Positions 22,047-32,572 of a DNA stretch of 64,000 nt are shown in pieces. A program made the position numbers and the translations under genes. A model generated the notes under the pieces. The model did no database searches. It was not told the DNA's origin and saw only the letters and a program-made list of their open reading frames with translations. The stretch is taken from positions 13,882,138 to 13,946,137 of the forward strand of contig OY783196.1 in the NCBI GenBank assembly GCA_963678675.1, given 5' to 3'. The stretch's first letter is position 1, and the number at the start of each line of letters is the position of its first letter. Source of the DNA: Xiphydria camelus (Eukaryota > Arthropoda > Insecta > Hymenoptera > Xiphydriidae).

Positions 22047-23733
22047 GTGCGACTAAACCCGGGAATCGCAATTTTCTCGAGGGTGAACGTTTATTAAAAG
22101 CGAATCACATTCTTAAATGTGGAAAAAAAATGATTCGAGTGGAGGAACAGTGAGCATCACTGCTTACTGCCTCCAAACTTCTCATTTACGAGAGAAATCG
22201 CATCAAATTGATGGAATTTTCACCAACAGTGGGAAAATTAAAAGTGTTGTATGTTCATGCAAGGCCGGACAAAGTTAACAGTGCAAGCACATCCTAGCAA
22301 CGTTACTTTTTTTTTGCAACCGGTAAGTAACTAACCTCCAAAACCTCCATTCTCCACATTTGATATATCGACAATACCTCGTATCTCCACCATCAAGGTT
22401 TCTGTTGCCTTTGGTTGAAACATATTATAAATGAATCGGTAGATTGCGCCACAATTACATTAATTCAATTAACAACTTTGTTAATTGATTCATTTATAAT
22501 ATGTTTCAACCAAAGGCAACAGAAAGATTGATGGTGGAGGTACAAGGTATTGTATTGACACCATCGATATCTTGTAAATATTGCTAATTAATCATACATT
22601 CTTTGTAGATACAGTTTGGATGAGTTGGAGGAGCTGTCATGTACTGACAAAGCTTGCGTTTGGAAGGATTCATTCAAGGACACGGTCGCTTGTTATGTTG
22701 ACTATCATCCACTTCTGGAACACCAATGTTTTGTTGATAACTCAATGAAGAAATATACCATAGATGAAAATTGTCAAGAAGAGATTAGGAGGAAAATTCT
22801 GGAGGATTTGCCGGATTCAGCGTTTTCAAAGCAAATACAAGGAAGACACGAAGCTATCGCCGTTACTGACTGTAGTGATAAAATCTGTGACATTGATGAA
22901 AAAGCCCTGGAGGCTCTTTTTATACCAAAGAAGTGAATTGATGGAGAAAATTAAAGACTTATCAATGGAAAATATAAAGAAGTGTTGCTTTGCTAATTTT
23001 ACTCGGGTGCAAGGTGGCTGTATGAAAATTTGTGTCGATTCAATGCAATTTCATTCAGTCTGGAAAAAAGAACGTTAGTTTAGAATCACTGCATCAAGAT
23101 GTTATGAGCTCTACACTTATACTAAAACTAAGAACCTAAATTGGACGAAAAAATGCAATACTTTTTTTTTCCATTAAAGATTTTAAAAGTCAGTGCACAG
23201 AATACGGCAAAGAGAACGAGAAAGAAGCTTTACAGGGTTTCAAAAAAGTAACTGGATATAATGTGGTGCAAACCGGCTTAGTAATATCCAAACAAAATCC
23301 TTGACTAGCGTGCTCTCCTGACGGTGTTATCTTCCATGACATGAAGCCTACCGCTCTCTTGGAAATAAAATGTCCTTTCAAAGGGAAAGACTTGACTGTT
23401 CTGGAAGCTATGAAATGTGAATTCGGTCAGTGTCTCGTTTACTCAGATGGAGAATTTTCAATGAAGGAAAAACACAAGTACTACGCTCAAGTACAATTGG
23501 GAATGGCTGTTTTAAATGTCAAATCAGCGTATTTTTTCATTTATTCTGCTTTTGACAAGAGCTATTACAACATAACTATTAATTTTGATGAAGAATGGGT
23601 TGTTGCAATGCTATCTGTCTTAAAACATCTTTATTTTAACGTAATCTTGCATCAAATATGTCTCAGATACGAACAAGAAAAAGGAAATGATGAAAATAAT
23701 AGTACAGTTGCAAATGTCACGTCGGCAGATTAA
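22047..23733 (+). pseudogene. SWIM zinc-finger / YqaJ exonuclease-like protein
   Basis: Exon 22047-22322 reads FLEGERLLKANHIL, SITAYCLQTSHLREKSHQID and GIFTNSGKIKSVVCSCKAGQ. It then gives a stop, QCKHILATLL: a C-x-C...C-x-H SWIM finger with a TAA inside. After an intron, 22607-22936 starts SLDELEELSCTDKACVWKDS. A frameshift at about 22937 and others follow. The YqaJ nuclease region is at 23230-23735, with ACSPDGVIF-type Asp (a stop, TGA, replaces one residue), LLEIKCPF (E-x-K) and YYAQVQLGM (Q-x-Q) in the canonical order of the PD-(D/E)XK nuclease fold. In insects such proteins are multicopy and transposon-associated. Dead copy. Domain identity is well supported; the biological role is inferred. 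Confidence 0.8.
22323..22606 (+). other. Intron composed largely of a foldback MITE
   Basis: GTAAGTAACT at the 5' end and TTCTTTGTAG at the 3' end give consensus splice sites between the SWIM and SCTD exons. About 22366-22551 is a foldback: TACCTCGTATCTCCACCATC, TTTGGTTGAAACATATTATA and the matching inverted arms. Removing it leaves a short intron of about 100 bp. Confidence 0.7.
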
Positions 23734-23981
23734 AGAAGAAGCCAAATTATTATTCAAAGCAAAAATAGATGCTGTGAATAATGTTAGGATGAAAAGTTTA
23801 CTATAAATGTCAGTATTTTATGATTTTTAAGTAATGTGTTCCTTTATTTTTAAGAATTAGAAAAGAATGTTACGAAAATAATGCCCATTGTTGGTTACAT
23901 TATTACATTTTATGCAATGTTTAACATTTGCTCCAATAAAAATTGATACAAAATATTCTTTAAAACGTTATGAATTTACAT

Positions 23982-24061
23982 TTAACAGGTTGACTGCCAC
24001 GATGAGATGTCAAAAATTGTACATCAGAAACCGGTGTCTGCTGTGGCAGTCAACCTGTTAA
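23982..24061. mobile_element. 80-bp TTAA-flanked MITE
   Basis: TTAA at 23982 and 24058 flank inverted ends CAGGTTGACTGCCAC and GTGGCAGTCAACCTG (15 of 15). A minimal piggyBac-type element, distinct from the one at 3308 although both ends contain ACTGCC. Confidence 0.85.
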
Positions 24062-24099
24062 ATTAATATTTTTTTAATTACCCATAAATTTATCGTCTT

Positions 24100-24424
24100 T
24101 TAAAATCGGTGATCCGAGGTTAACTGTAGCACAAAAATGACCGTAAAAATAGATTCTACATAAGGAATTAAATTAGCGGAGAGTCTGTCGCCTACAATTT
24201 TGAATGTCTTTATCCTTTGTTCTGTGCAAATTTCGTCTATCGTGAAGCCTCTGTCCACCATTACTCCATCTCCTCTCTCCAGCCAGAGTAACAATGTCAC
24301 TTTTCTCGAAGATGGCTTTATCACTAGCACGACCTTCATATGCTCTACTAATATATGAGATATTTCCGGCGGATGTTACTCCAGTCATAAATTTTACAGT
24401 CTGAGATTTTTGATGTGTAAACAT
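24100..24424 (-). pseudogene. DDE_Tnp_4-type transposase fragment
   Basis: The minus strand reads QTVKFMTGVTSAGNISYISR, AYEGRASDKAIFEKSDIV and, after a frameshift, MVDRGFTIDEIC. 'KFLxGxTPxGxIxFxSxxxGGRxSDK' followed by 'DRGF' is characteristic of the DDE_Tnp_4 catalytic domain found in THAP-containing insect transposases; SDK and VDRGF carry catalytic acids. Only about 100 residues of the core remain. The gene runs toward the SWIM/YqaJ pseudogene (22047-23733, plus strand), so the pair is convergent. Confidence 0.7.
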
Positions 24425-24569
24425 CTATGCTATGGCTCTGCGGTACGACCTTCCTGGGAAATTGAGCGTCAGACGTAAGTCATGTAGATGTGACTGCGTC
24501 AGTGTGTGTGTGGCGCTACTGCGCATACTATTCGCGCAAGCTGGATTATCTCAACGGGAAAACATTTTA

Positions 24570-25416
24570 GAGAAAAATGTTTAATACAAAACTTTAAGGA
24601 TTTTCCCTTGACTACCCAGTGGTCGTATTGGATTTGACCTTGACCGTGACCTTTAAGGTAATATCAAATGCCTTCCTAAACCGTTCATCCGATTGCGGTG
24701 AAACTTTGGGGAATGGTTGGACGTATGCCCGCGAAGGTTTCTGAGTGTAAATCTTATACAGGGTGTTCAAAAAGTACCGGTACGGATGATTATTATGCCT
24801 TCCTAAACCGTTCATCCGATTGCGATGAAACTTTGGGGAATGGTTGGACGCATGCCCGCGAAGGTTTCTGAGTTAGTAAATCTTATAAAAGGTGTTCAAA
24901 AAGTACCGGTACTGATGATTATTATGCCTTCCTAAACCGTTCATCCGATTGCGATGAAAAGTTGGAGAATGGTTGGACGCATGCCCGCGAAGGTTTCTGA
25001 GTTAGTAAATCTTATACAGGGTGTTCAAAAAGTACCGGTACGAATGATTATTATGCCTTCCTAAACCGTTCATCCGATTGCGATGAAAATTTGGGGAACA
25101 GTCGGACGCGAAGGTTTCTGAGTTAGTAAATCTTATACAGGGTGTTCAAAAAGTCGAACTATACTTGACCTAAATTTGACCTCCGCTGACAATAAAGGTA
25201 ACATGAAAAAAATGGTCAAGGACACATTTGAACGTGAAAAAAATTAACTTGACCTTGATATAACCTTGAAGGTCATGGTCAAGGTCAAATCCAATATGAC
25301 CATTGCGTAGCCCGGGAAAAATACTAAAAGTTTTGTATTAAAAATGTATTTAAACAATGGTGGACGGACAAAATCAATCCACAATCTACCCGTGCGAAGC
25401 CGGGACGGGCTGCTAG
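24570..25416 (+). mobile_element. Helitron-like 3' end with 127-129-bp tandem array
   Basis: The right end reads CCCGTGCGAAGCCGGGACGGG then CTGCTAG at 25413-25416: a terminal stem-loop followed by CTAG, as at Helitron 3' termini. Inside, a unit starting CCTTCCTAAACCGTTCATCC is repeated at 24671, 24798, 24927 and 25056 (spacing 127-129 bp), the last copy shortened. Each unit contains TATACAGGGTGTTCAAAAAG or a close variant. Inverted blocks (ATTGGATTTGACCTTGACC) flank the array. The 5' TC end was not located and no Rep/helicase gene is present, so it is non-autonomous. Confidence 0.6.
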
Positions 25417-26232
25417 TAAGTTATAAATCTAATATAATAATAATAAATATTTTATTATAGAAAAAATTAAACTTCTTTATGTCGAACTACGACGTCATAT
25501 TCCCCAATTAAACTCGGACCGCAGATAATTGTAAGATGTTTACACATCCTCCGTGAGTACAACGGCACTCACACCTTTTTTTTTATACGAGGAATGAGTA
25601 ATTAATTGGCAGCACAATTTTTTTGGATGTTGGGTAAAAATACTTATTACGTAAAAATAGGTTGGGTGCATAGATGCATAGAAGGATGCTCAGCATTCTG
25701 ATTTAAAAAAAATTTTTAAGAGACAAAAAAACTTCAAAAGAATTTTTTTCTTCATGAATAAATAGCCCTCCCACTACCAAATGTTTTTCTGCACAGTTTT
25801 TATTGACTTCAAATGTACTGAATTTTTCTAAGAAAAATCGAGACTGTCGCATTGGCGAAATAAATATTTTCTGGTGTTTTTTTTCACTTTTTTGTAAGAA
25901 AATGCCTTTTAATGTCACTTAAAAATGTTTGTATAAGTATCTTTTTTGACAAATTGAGAAAAAACAAAAATTTTCAGGTATACGAAGTTGTTTATGAGAT
26001 TAATAGTATACTTGAAACTTTAAAGTTAATATTTATTTTTCAAATTAATGTATACCATTAACGGCGCCTAAAAAAAATCTAAAAAATGTAGGTAATGCTT
26101 TTTCATCAAGTATGACTATGTAAATAAAAATCAGATTTTTTTGAGACCCTCATGAAAAAGGTGGCTGTCTTGACAGAGAATGCCCCATATTCTCCTCATG
26201 AATAAATTCCAAAAAGTAGTGAAATCTTCTCA
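25417..26232. other. No gene seen
   Basis: AT-rich DNA with poly-T/poly-A runs; no supported coding region. Confidence 0.6.
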
Positions 26233-26326
26233 CAAAAACAGATTGTAAGAAAAGGCGGCATGTTCATTCAGTGCCAAAAAAATGGATATGTAAAACACTC
26301 TCCAAAAAAGATTAGAACTCAATTAA

Positions 26327-27044
26327 GGGGGGTGGGGGGTGTGGTCTGAAAATCAATTTTTTAAATTGCCTTTTCTTATAGTAAAACATTTAAGGAATGT
26401 TATGTCCAAATTTCAAGTCAATCGGAGCAAAATTCTCAGTCATAGACCTATAAGTTTCCGCTCCTCTAATACTGCGGAGCGGCAAGAACTCGACGCTTTA
26501 AACGCTTGTTTCTCGAAACCAAGTTTTAAAAGTCCGTGGACATCGTCATTTAAAAACTACTGCACCGATTCTTTTCAAATTTTGTACACACTCTTTCTAC
26601 ATATAAAATATCAGACCCCTACGTTTTTCTTTTTCTTTTTTTGTTACCTTAAGGGGGTTTTACAGCAACAAAATGACGGATTTTTTCGTGAAAAATCGCA
26701 ATTTTTACTTCAAACTACCACCAAACATTTAAAAATGGAAAAAAATTAAAGAAAAACGTAGGGGTCTAGAAAAACATCTGTTTTAACTAAATTGCTTTGA
26801 TTTGAGATAATTCTACGCTGAAATATAGTGTCCACCGCAAATCATCTTTTCTAAAAGACGTCCTCGAAAATGCTTCATCACCGGCTTATTTCTCAATATT
26901 TTTCTACAAAAAAATTACAAAATGTTCGAATGATGCTTTGTAACATGCGAAACATTAGAATATATCTACTTCAACAATAGCTCTAAAAAAAATTCGTAAA
27001 AATAGAGTTATTTTCCACGCGTTAGACCCCCCCCCCCCCCCCCC
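26327..27044. mobile_element. 718-bp TTAA-flanked element with G/C-run ends
   Basis: TTAA at 26323-26326 and 27045-27048 flank an insert starting GGGGGGTGGGGGGTG and ending in about 18 C. The intact site (CAATTAAGATCGCC, seen on the right arm at about 29534-29548) proves the insertion and the TTAA duplication. piggyBac- or Kolobok-type. No gene; internal inverted pair ACCCCTACGTTTTTCTTT / GAAAAACGTAGGGGT. Confidence 0.8.
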
Positions 27045-27071
27045 TTAAGATCGCCATATTCAAGATTTATA

Positions 27072-27393
27072 TATAAAAAATAAAAGGCATCATTTGAAAG
27101 GAAAATTATTGTAAATCAAGTTACTCAAAAATTCGACGACAAAAAATTTATAAAAAAAATTTCATAAAAATTCAGACAGAGAAAATTATATTCGATGTTT
27201 ATGTACTTATGATTTAAATTCATACACTTATATGGTACCACCAGTATACCTACATAGAGTGGCAAAAATATGAAAACTTGAACGCGGCAAGTTCTTTTTT
27301 ATGAAAATTTTTTTATAAATTGTTTGTCGAATTTTTGAGCAACTTTTGATTTACAATAATTTTCCTTTCAAATGATGCCTTTTATTTTTTATA
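27072..27393. mobile_element. 322-bp TA-flanked palindromic MITE
   Basis: TA at 27070-27071 and 27394-27395 flank ends TATAAAAAATAAAAGGC and GCCTTTTATTTTTTATA. Arms of about 95 bp include ATTTGAAAGGAAAATTATTG. The right arm of the host element shows the empty TA site. Confidence 0.8.
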
Positions 27394-27494
27394 TATGAAG
27401 ACCTCGGTTGTAAAACATGGTAAGTGGCATTATCTCATAAATCAATCTATTACCAAAAAATACCTATTATCTACCGCTAGTTTGAATTGCAATA

Positions 27495-28442
27495 CAGTAG
27501 AACCCCGCACTAGAGGGAAGCTCGGGGGATATTTCCACTAGTGCGAATTCATTAAAGCATGAAGAAAAGCAGCAGGCGGTCGGACTCTCGGTGCGTCAAC
27601 AGTGTCGTATCAATGAACTGGTATGGAAACGTGTAAATTAAGGTCAAAGCACATCTAGGCGAAGCGCGGCTGTGCAACGCACACTTGGGCGAAACGAAGC
27701 GACGCGAAGCGAAGCGCGGCGAATTCTATCCCCTTCTCTAGCAGGTATAAACAGCTATACCTGAAAATATCCATATATGGATACCCGGGTAGAGAAGGGA
27801 GGGAAGGGAAGCGCCGTGAAATGTCAGTCATTTTCGCCTTTTTCGCCTTTTTCATTCATTTTCGCCTTCTTCAAACTGATGAACGCAACGTGAAATGAGC
27901 CGTGTACATGTTTTATTTTTAGAAATGGGCATTCGTGAGGAAAAATAGTATGTCATTCGGCGGAAATCCTCGGATTTTTAAGACTGTGTTTAGATCGTAG
28001 CCTCCTCCCCCAACCATGCCTCGTGTTACGACCTAATTAAAAACAGTCTGAAAAAATCTCGAATTTCCGCCTTATGATATAAGATACTATTTCGTGTGAG
28101 AAAATTCATTTCGTTGACGAGATCTATCTTGGAAAGGATTTTCGAATCGTTAACGGAAGTAATCGACGAAACTTTACATCCGTTAACGAATTACATTCCG
28201 TCCACGATAAACATTTCTCGCAGCGCTTCGCCGCGCTTCGCTTCGCTCAAGTGTGCGTTACCTCGTAAGAATCAATGGAAATATAAAAGGTAGCTTCGCT
28301 TCGCGGCGCGTCGCTTCGCCTAGATGTGCTTTGGCCTTTACAGGACTCGACGGTCTACCTAGGAATGTCCGGAACGTGCCTTTCGATCGATACGCTTCAT
28401 TACAGTCCACTAGTGCGAATTCCTCTAGTGCGAGGTTCTACT
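27495..28442. mobile_element. pogo-like non-autonomous element
   Basis: Ends CAGTAGAACCCCGCACTAG and CTAGTGCGAGGTTCTACT are inverted, flanked by TA on the left. CAGTAGAACC-type termini are found on pogo/Tigger elements. A secondary inverted pair CCACTAGTGCGAATTC lies inside both ends. Contains another element. Confidence 0.7.
27641..28339. mobile_element. TIR element nested in the pogo-like element
   Basis: Ends AAGGTCAAAGCACATCTAGG and CCTAGATGTGCTTTGGCCTTT are inverted. Next to each end are dense CGAAGCG / CGCTTCG subterminal repeats (27659-27722 and 28225-28320). A smaller foldback sits at 27935-28110 (AAATAGTATGTCATTCGGCG with its inverted partner). Superfamily unknown. Confidence 0.7.
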
Positions 28443-28609
28443 ATATTAATTTTGGCTATTTATGTAAAGATGGCGCCACAATAAATGTCAGTAAAATATG
28501 TTATGTACATCTGGGAAGTACGTGTTGTATGTAAAACCTGTTTAGTAGCAAAACAATATATCTCTCGTATTTAACCGAGTCTAGTTATCGCTCTTATAAT
28601 AATAGAAAA

Positions 28610-29162
28610 ATGGAAGGAAATAGTGATTTAGACAGTTTGTATGACTTTTCAGACGACTCTATAGCAGATCGAGATTATGTTTATAGTGGAAGTGAATCTG
28701 ATATTGAGCAAGAAAATGATAAAAACAAGGTTAGTTTCGTTAAACTTTTCAAGTAAAACATGTAAAGTGATTTCACATAACATGTGTGTTGTGTTTTACA
28801 TTCACCACTGCAATCGTGTTTCAGTTAACAAGTTTCACGTGATCATTGTGTTACAGGACATCAATCAAGAAGCAGGAATAAGTTCGGCAGTAAAATTAAA
28901 ATTTCGGTTAAAAAATCCATTTCAAATATTTATATATGAAACTTATTCTGGTATTCCAAGAAATATCTCATTAAAGAAACGTGGAAGACCAAGAGAGAGC
29001 CTAGAGATTTTAATGTGTAGTGATATTAGACAAAAATATCAAGAGTGCTTACCAATAGAGGAAACAAAATTAGTCCACGTAATGTCATGTTTACAGTGGA
29101 TACCACCCATTGAACATGCATTCTATTATACGCTTAAATCACAAAGTTCAGAGAGAGAATGA
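28610..29162 (+). CDS. Intact two-exon gene: N- and C-terminal ends of a DUF7869-like transposase
   Basis: Exon 1 (28610-28729, 40 codons) starts MEGNSDLDSLYDFSDDSIAD and is strongly acidic. It ends AAG|GTTAGT. Exon 2 (28857-29162) follows TTACAG in the same phase and ends LKSQSSERE then TGA, giving 141 residues without a stop. Exon 1 resembles the start of the larger transposon protein at 55886-58015 (DDSVKDLDYEISSESD). Exon 2 resembles its end: KKRGRPR here against KDGRPR, and LQWIPPIEHAFYYTL against LLKYIPPIHHNFFENI. The central catalytic part of the family is absent. It is either a deletion derivative that still makes a short protein or a locus that retained it for use; function unknown. 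Confidence 0.6.
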
Positions 29163-29640
29163 ACAGAAATATTAATAACTACACCTATTAACACTGCTTC
29201 ATAGATACGTTTTGTTACATGACTTAGGTTTTGTTTTATGTTAAATGGTTTTAGTTTTTTGCGTCTAATTAATCTAATGTAAAACATGTTATGTGGCATT
29301 TTTTATTTTTATTCGATTAAAAACACGTGAAAAAAATTGTAAATTATTCTTCTCCCTACTTGTGAGTCCCATTAAATTGACAACAACATAAAATTAGAAA
29401 TAAAGTCACTTAATCCATTAATCTAATTTATATTATTTTACTAAAGTTCTTTATAGCTTTTTCTCGGAACTAGTTTAGTGTCACTTACCATGTTTTACAG
29501 CCGAGGTCTTCATATAAATCTTGAACATGGCGATCTTAATTGATTTCTAATCTTTTTTGGAGAGTATTTTACGTATCAATTTTGTTTGGCACTGAATGAA
29601 CATGCCGCTTTTTTTTTACTGAGAATCTGTTTTTGTGATA

Positions 29641-29985
29641 CGGTACTTACGGTAAGTATGATTTAAAGGTGCCTTTGTGTTACTGATTCCGTACTGGCTG
29701 GATCAGTTTTGTTAGATTAGCTCTAGTTTTGGACGTAGTATGGTCACGAATCGATTTCCAAAATTAAAATATGAAATAATTTTTGTATGCAAGTTAATCA
29801 ATAAAAACCTGGTGCAATTTGTGGTAGATTGATCGTTTAGTATGTTTGATAAAAATTAATTACTAATTAGGAAGTAACCCAGAGTCTTATGGGTAATTCA
29901 CATTTTTCGGGTTTTTTTATGTAAGATCCAAGATTAAATTATAAAAAAAATACCAAAAAACGGGGAAAGAAACAAAAATTTACTA
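29641..29985. other. No gene seen
   Basis: AT-rich spacer between the transposon and a small minus-strand frame. Confidence 0.5.
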
Positions 29986-30216
29986 CCATCGATGAAAATG
30001 ATTGATTATTTGATATTTTAGATATAAATAATTTCTGCTCCTCAGTGTTCGGAAATGGCGTGTCGAGTAGATGTGGCAACGTCTCGTCAGTAGAATGGTT
30101 TCATTTGACGTTTCAGGTGAAATTTTACGCTTTTTATTCGCTACAGTGACATTTTCACGCCACTCAGTCTTTCTTTTCCTCTCAAATTTTCCCTTATATC
30201 GTGGTTGACTGGCCAT
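29983..30216 (-). CDS. Small basic reading frame, possible first exon of a transposon gene
   Basis: A 77-codon frame starting MASQPRYKGKFERKRKTEWR followed by ENVTVANKKRKISPETSNET. The first 43 residues are rich in Lys/Arg in a nuclear-localisation-like pattern; the second half looks non-coding. No splice partner was identified, so it may be chance or an exon remnant. Confidence 0.25.
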   Translation of the reverse strand: MASQPRYKGKFERKRKTEWRENVTVANKKRKISPETSNETILLTRRCHIYSTRHFRTLRSRNYLYLKYQIINHFHRW

Positions 30217-30234
30217 GGTGAGAGTATATTTATA

Positions 30235-30535
30235 GTCCGGTCACAAAATAGACATTCACCCTTGCATAAATTCCCAAGAAGCTGAACATTTACATGAACG
30301 TTAGGGATACCATTATAATAAAATTATGAAAAGTCCCCATCGATCCCGTGTGTTCAAAAAATTTTATGCAAGGTCAAAGTTCGCAAAAATGGGTTTCATG
30401 GATTTATTAGCGAAACTGTTAGTTTTACGATAAAAATTGTTGAGACAAAAATTGTAGATCATGCAATTCTCTACAAAAATTGTCCTTACACTTTTTTCCT
30501 AAGATTCACCATTCCTGAGAAAAAGACATTCTAAG
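30235..30535. repeat. Dispersed repeat A, copy 3
   Basis: Same orientation as the copy at 1262, beginning TAGTCCGGTCACAAAATAGAC and ending GAGAAAAAGACATTCTAA, where similarity stops. Confidence 0.75.
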
Positions 30536-32186
30536 CCGACTAGTCGCGGGTCGTCGCGACAAAGGGAAGTGTACGTGAGTATGAAGGTCGGACGGTGGCG
30601 ACGCCAGCAGACCAGTGGCGAAAATATGAAATGCCACAAAATCTCGTATTGACTATTGACTATTGAACGCAAAGACGTTCCAATTCCTGTATAGATATTC
30701 TCGGTTGGAGGGTCGGTCGGACGGTCGGACGGTTTTATTAATTCGATAATCTCGAACGAAATTATTGATTACTATCAGATGTAGCTTAGTTAGGTACTCT
30801 TTTATTCAAATAGACACTGATTTTTAGAAACAAAATTGCACAAAATTATTGTCACTTTTGGAATAAATCTAAGTGATTTCAAGAACATTCTATCTAAGAA
30901 TAACCCATATTGAACTTATACTGTTAAAAATTTCACTTTAAATTTAAGTGAAAGTAACTGAAAGAATTATTAACTAGATTCGTATCAAAAATATCACACA
31001 ACATAATAAATTTTCTTATCTATAATTTTTTTTAATTTTACTGTAAAATGCTCTAAACTTAATCCAAATTTGAGTTACTTTTGTCTATTAAAAGGCTCAC
31101 TTGGGCTTATAATTAATCATGTCTAGTAAATATGAAGATTTCCGTAAGATGCCTTTTCTATGTATAACCAATTTAGCGAAAAGACATCTCTGCAGGAGAG
31201 TCATCTTATAGATAATTTTTCGGCAACCAATGTCCATCTAAACGTTGTTTTTTCCCGTTACCTTAAAGATGGAAAGATTGTATTTCATTTGCATTAAAAC
31301 AAAAATCGTCGGTCGGTAATAGCAAATAGATATCCAAATATTATCTACAAGTCAACTGTAATGGGGTCGTGCCGCGTAGTTAAAAGTGGTGAATTAAAGT
31401 TAGTGTGTAAGGTGTCGCAGATACTACAAGAACTCGCTTCGTGAAAACAGTTCATCTTTAAATCCCCTCTAGCATTTAATAAAAAAACTTTCAAATGTGC
31501 CGCGTTTTGATGACGTATTCTTTCTTGGCGTAGAGCATGCGCATTCTCCAACCGGAAGCTCTAAATTCAGAACATAACCTCAAAATGCAAAGTAAACAGT
31601 TCGGTAAATAGAGCTTGTTGTGTTGCCAAATCACCTCGTAGATTCGCCGTCGCATCACCAACTTCAATTGCCAATTTTTCATTTAACTAGAAGTGCGAGA
31701 GTTTAAGTGAACCAGTATGGAAAACACATTTTGTTGAATAGGAAAATTTCCTACTGAATGCAGATGATGCAGAGAGAAGCAAAAATTTTCTTGGGCACGT
31801 CGACTCAGAATAAATTCACACTATGGCAACAGCAATATGGTTACCAACCTAACATTGCCAGAGGATAAAGCGTTATTCTTATTGCTCGAACAAAGTGTGC
31901 GTCAGTTCCGCCGCGGCAAATATGGAAGTTCAAATTGATGTTCGAGTTTCCCATTTTTTTGCAGGTAAAGAAGTCTGATAAAAATTCGCAAAAAAATGTT
32001 GTAATTACTAATTCGTCGTGTGCTTTTTTAGTATGAAATAAAAAAAATTGTGGGACAACCCCATTCAACGTTTAAAAAATATCTTATAGGTGTATAAGAT
32101 TTATAGAGGGTTCTCTCTCTATTTGTAGAAAAACTTATATTATTTATCGCTGTTTTTCTTCGGCATTCATTCATTACCAATAAATA
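30536..32186. other. No gene seen
   Basis: Mostly AT-rich DNA. A short (GGTCGGAC)n run is at about 30706-30735. No supported coding frame. Confidence 0.6.
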
Positions 32187-32572
32187 GGGTAAACCACCCA
32201 GTTATTGGACACTTCAGCATTTTACAAGATTTGAGATCGTGTTAAAGACATTTTTCTACCTAGAGATATGAGTGGTGGCTTGTTTTGATTGAAAATATAT
32301 TGTCTTTACATTCTAGTAACTTACAATTTTTAGTTGGAAAGAATATAATTTTCAACAATAAAAAACTGGGATAAAGTCAAAAAACTTAGTTATTGGACAG
32401 TGTTCTTATTTTTGGGAAATACTCAATCCAGTAATTGTACAGTCAAGAATCAATAAGCTAGGTACGGTTTTTGATGATATTTATTAAAGTAAAAGCTAGG
32501 AATCTTGTTTTTATTTATTTAAATTAGACTGTCCAATAACTGCAAGGTGTCCAATAACTGGGTGGTTTACTG
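32187..32572. mobile_element. pogo-like MITE
   Basis: TA at 32185-32186 and 32573-32574 flank inverted ends GGGTAAACCACCCAGTTATT and AATAACTGGGTGGTTTACTG. 'CCAGTTATTGGACA' recurs internally (near 32388 and 32527). About 386 bp, no coding content. Confidence 0.8.

Larger units (their letters stand above)
26233..29640 (+). mobile_element. Transposon with long TIRs, several nested insertions and a small gene
   Basis: Inverted arms: the left arm (26233-26326, 27045-27071, 27394-27430, i.e. interrupted twice) matches the right arm 29483-29640. Shared blocks are CACAAAAACAGATT, GCGGCATGTTCATTCAGTGCC, CTCTCCAAAAAAGATTAGAA, ATCGCCATRTTCAAGATTTA, TATGAAGACCTCGG and GTAAAACATGGTAAGTG. Without the insertions the arms are about 160 bp. 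The centre holds a pogo-like insert and the two-exon gene 28610-29162. Whether the outermost arm belongs to this element or to a palindrome it entered cannot be decided here. Confidence 0.65.

Noticed and set aside
22047..23733. Phage-derived YqaJ gene or bacterial contamination
   Set aside because: A spliceosomal intron, AT-rich eukaryotic surroundings and the SWIM finger point to an insect transposon-linked gene.
24671..25160. Regularly spaced repeats resembling a CRISPR array
   Set aside because: The period is about 127-129 bp and the whole unit is repeated, without unique spacers; the DNA is eukaryotic and the block ends in a Helitron-like terminus.
27655..28534. Arg/Ser/Phe-rich frames with FAALRFASLRFA runs
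   Set aside because: Produced by the CGAAGCG subterminal repeats of the nested TIR element.
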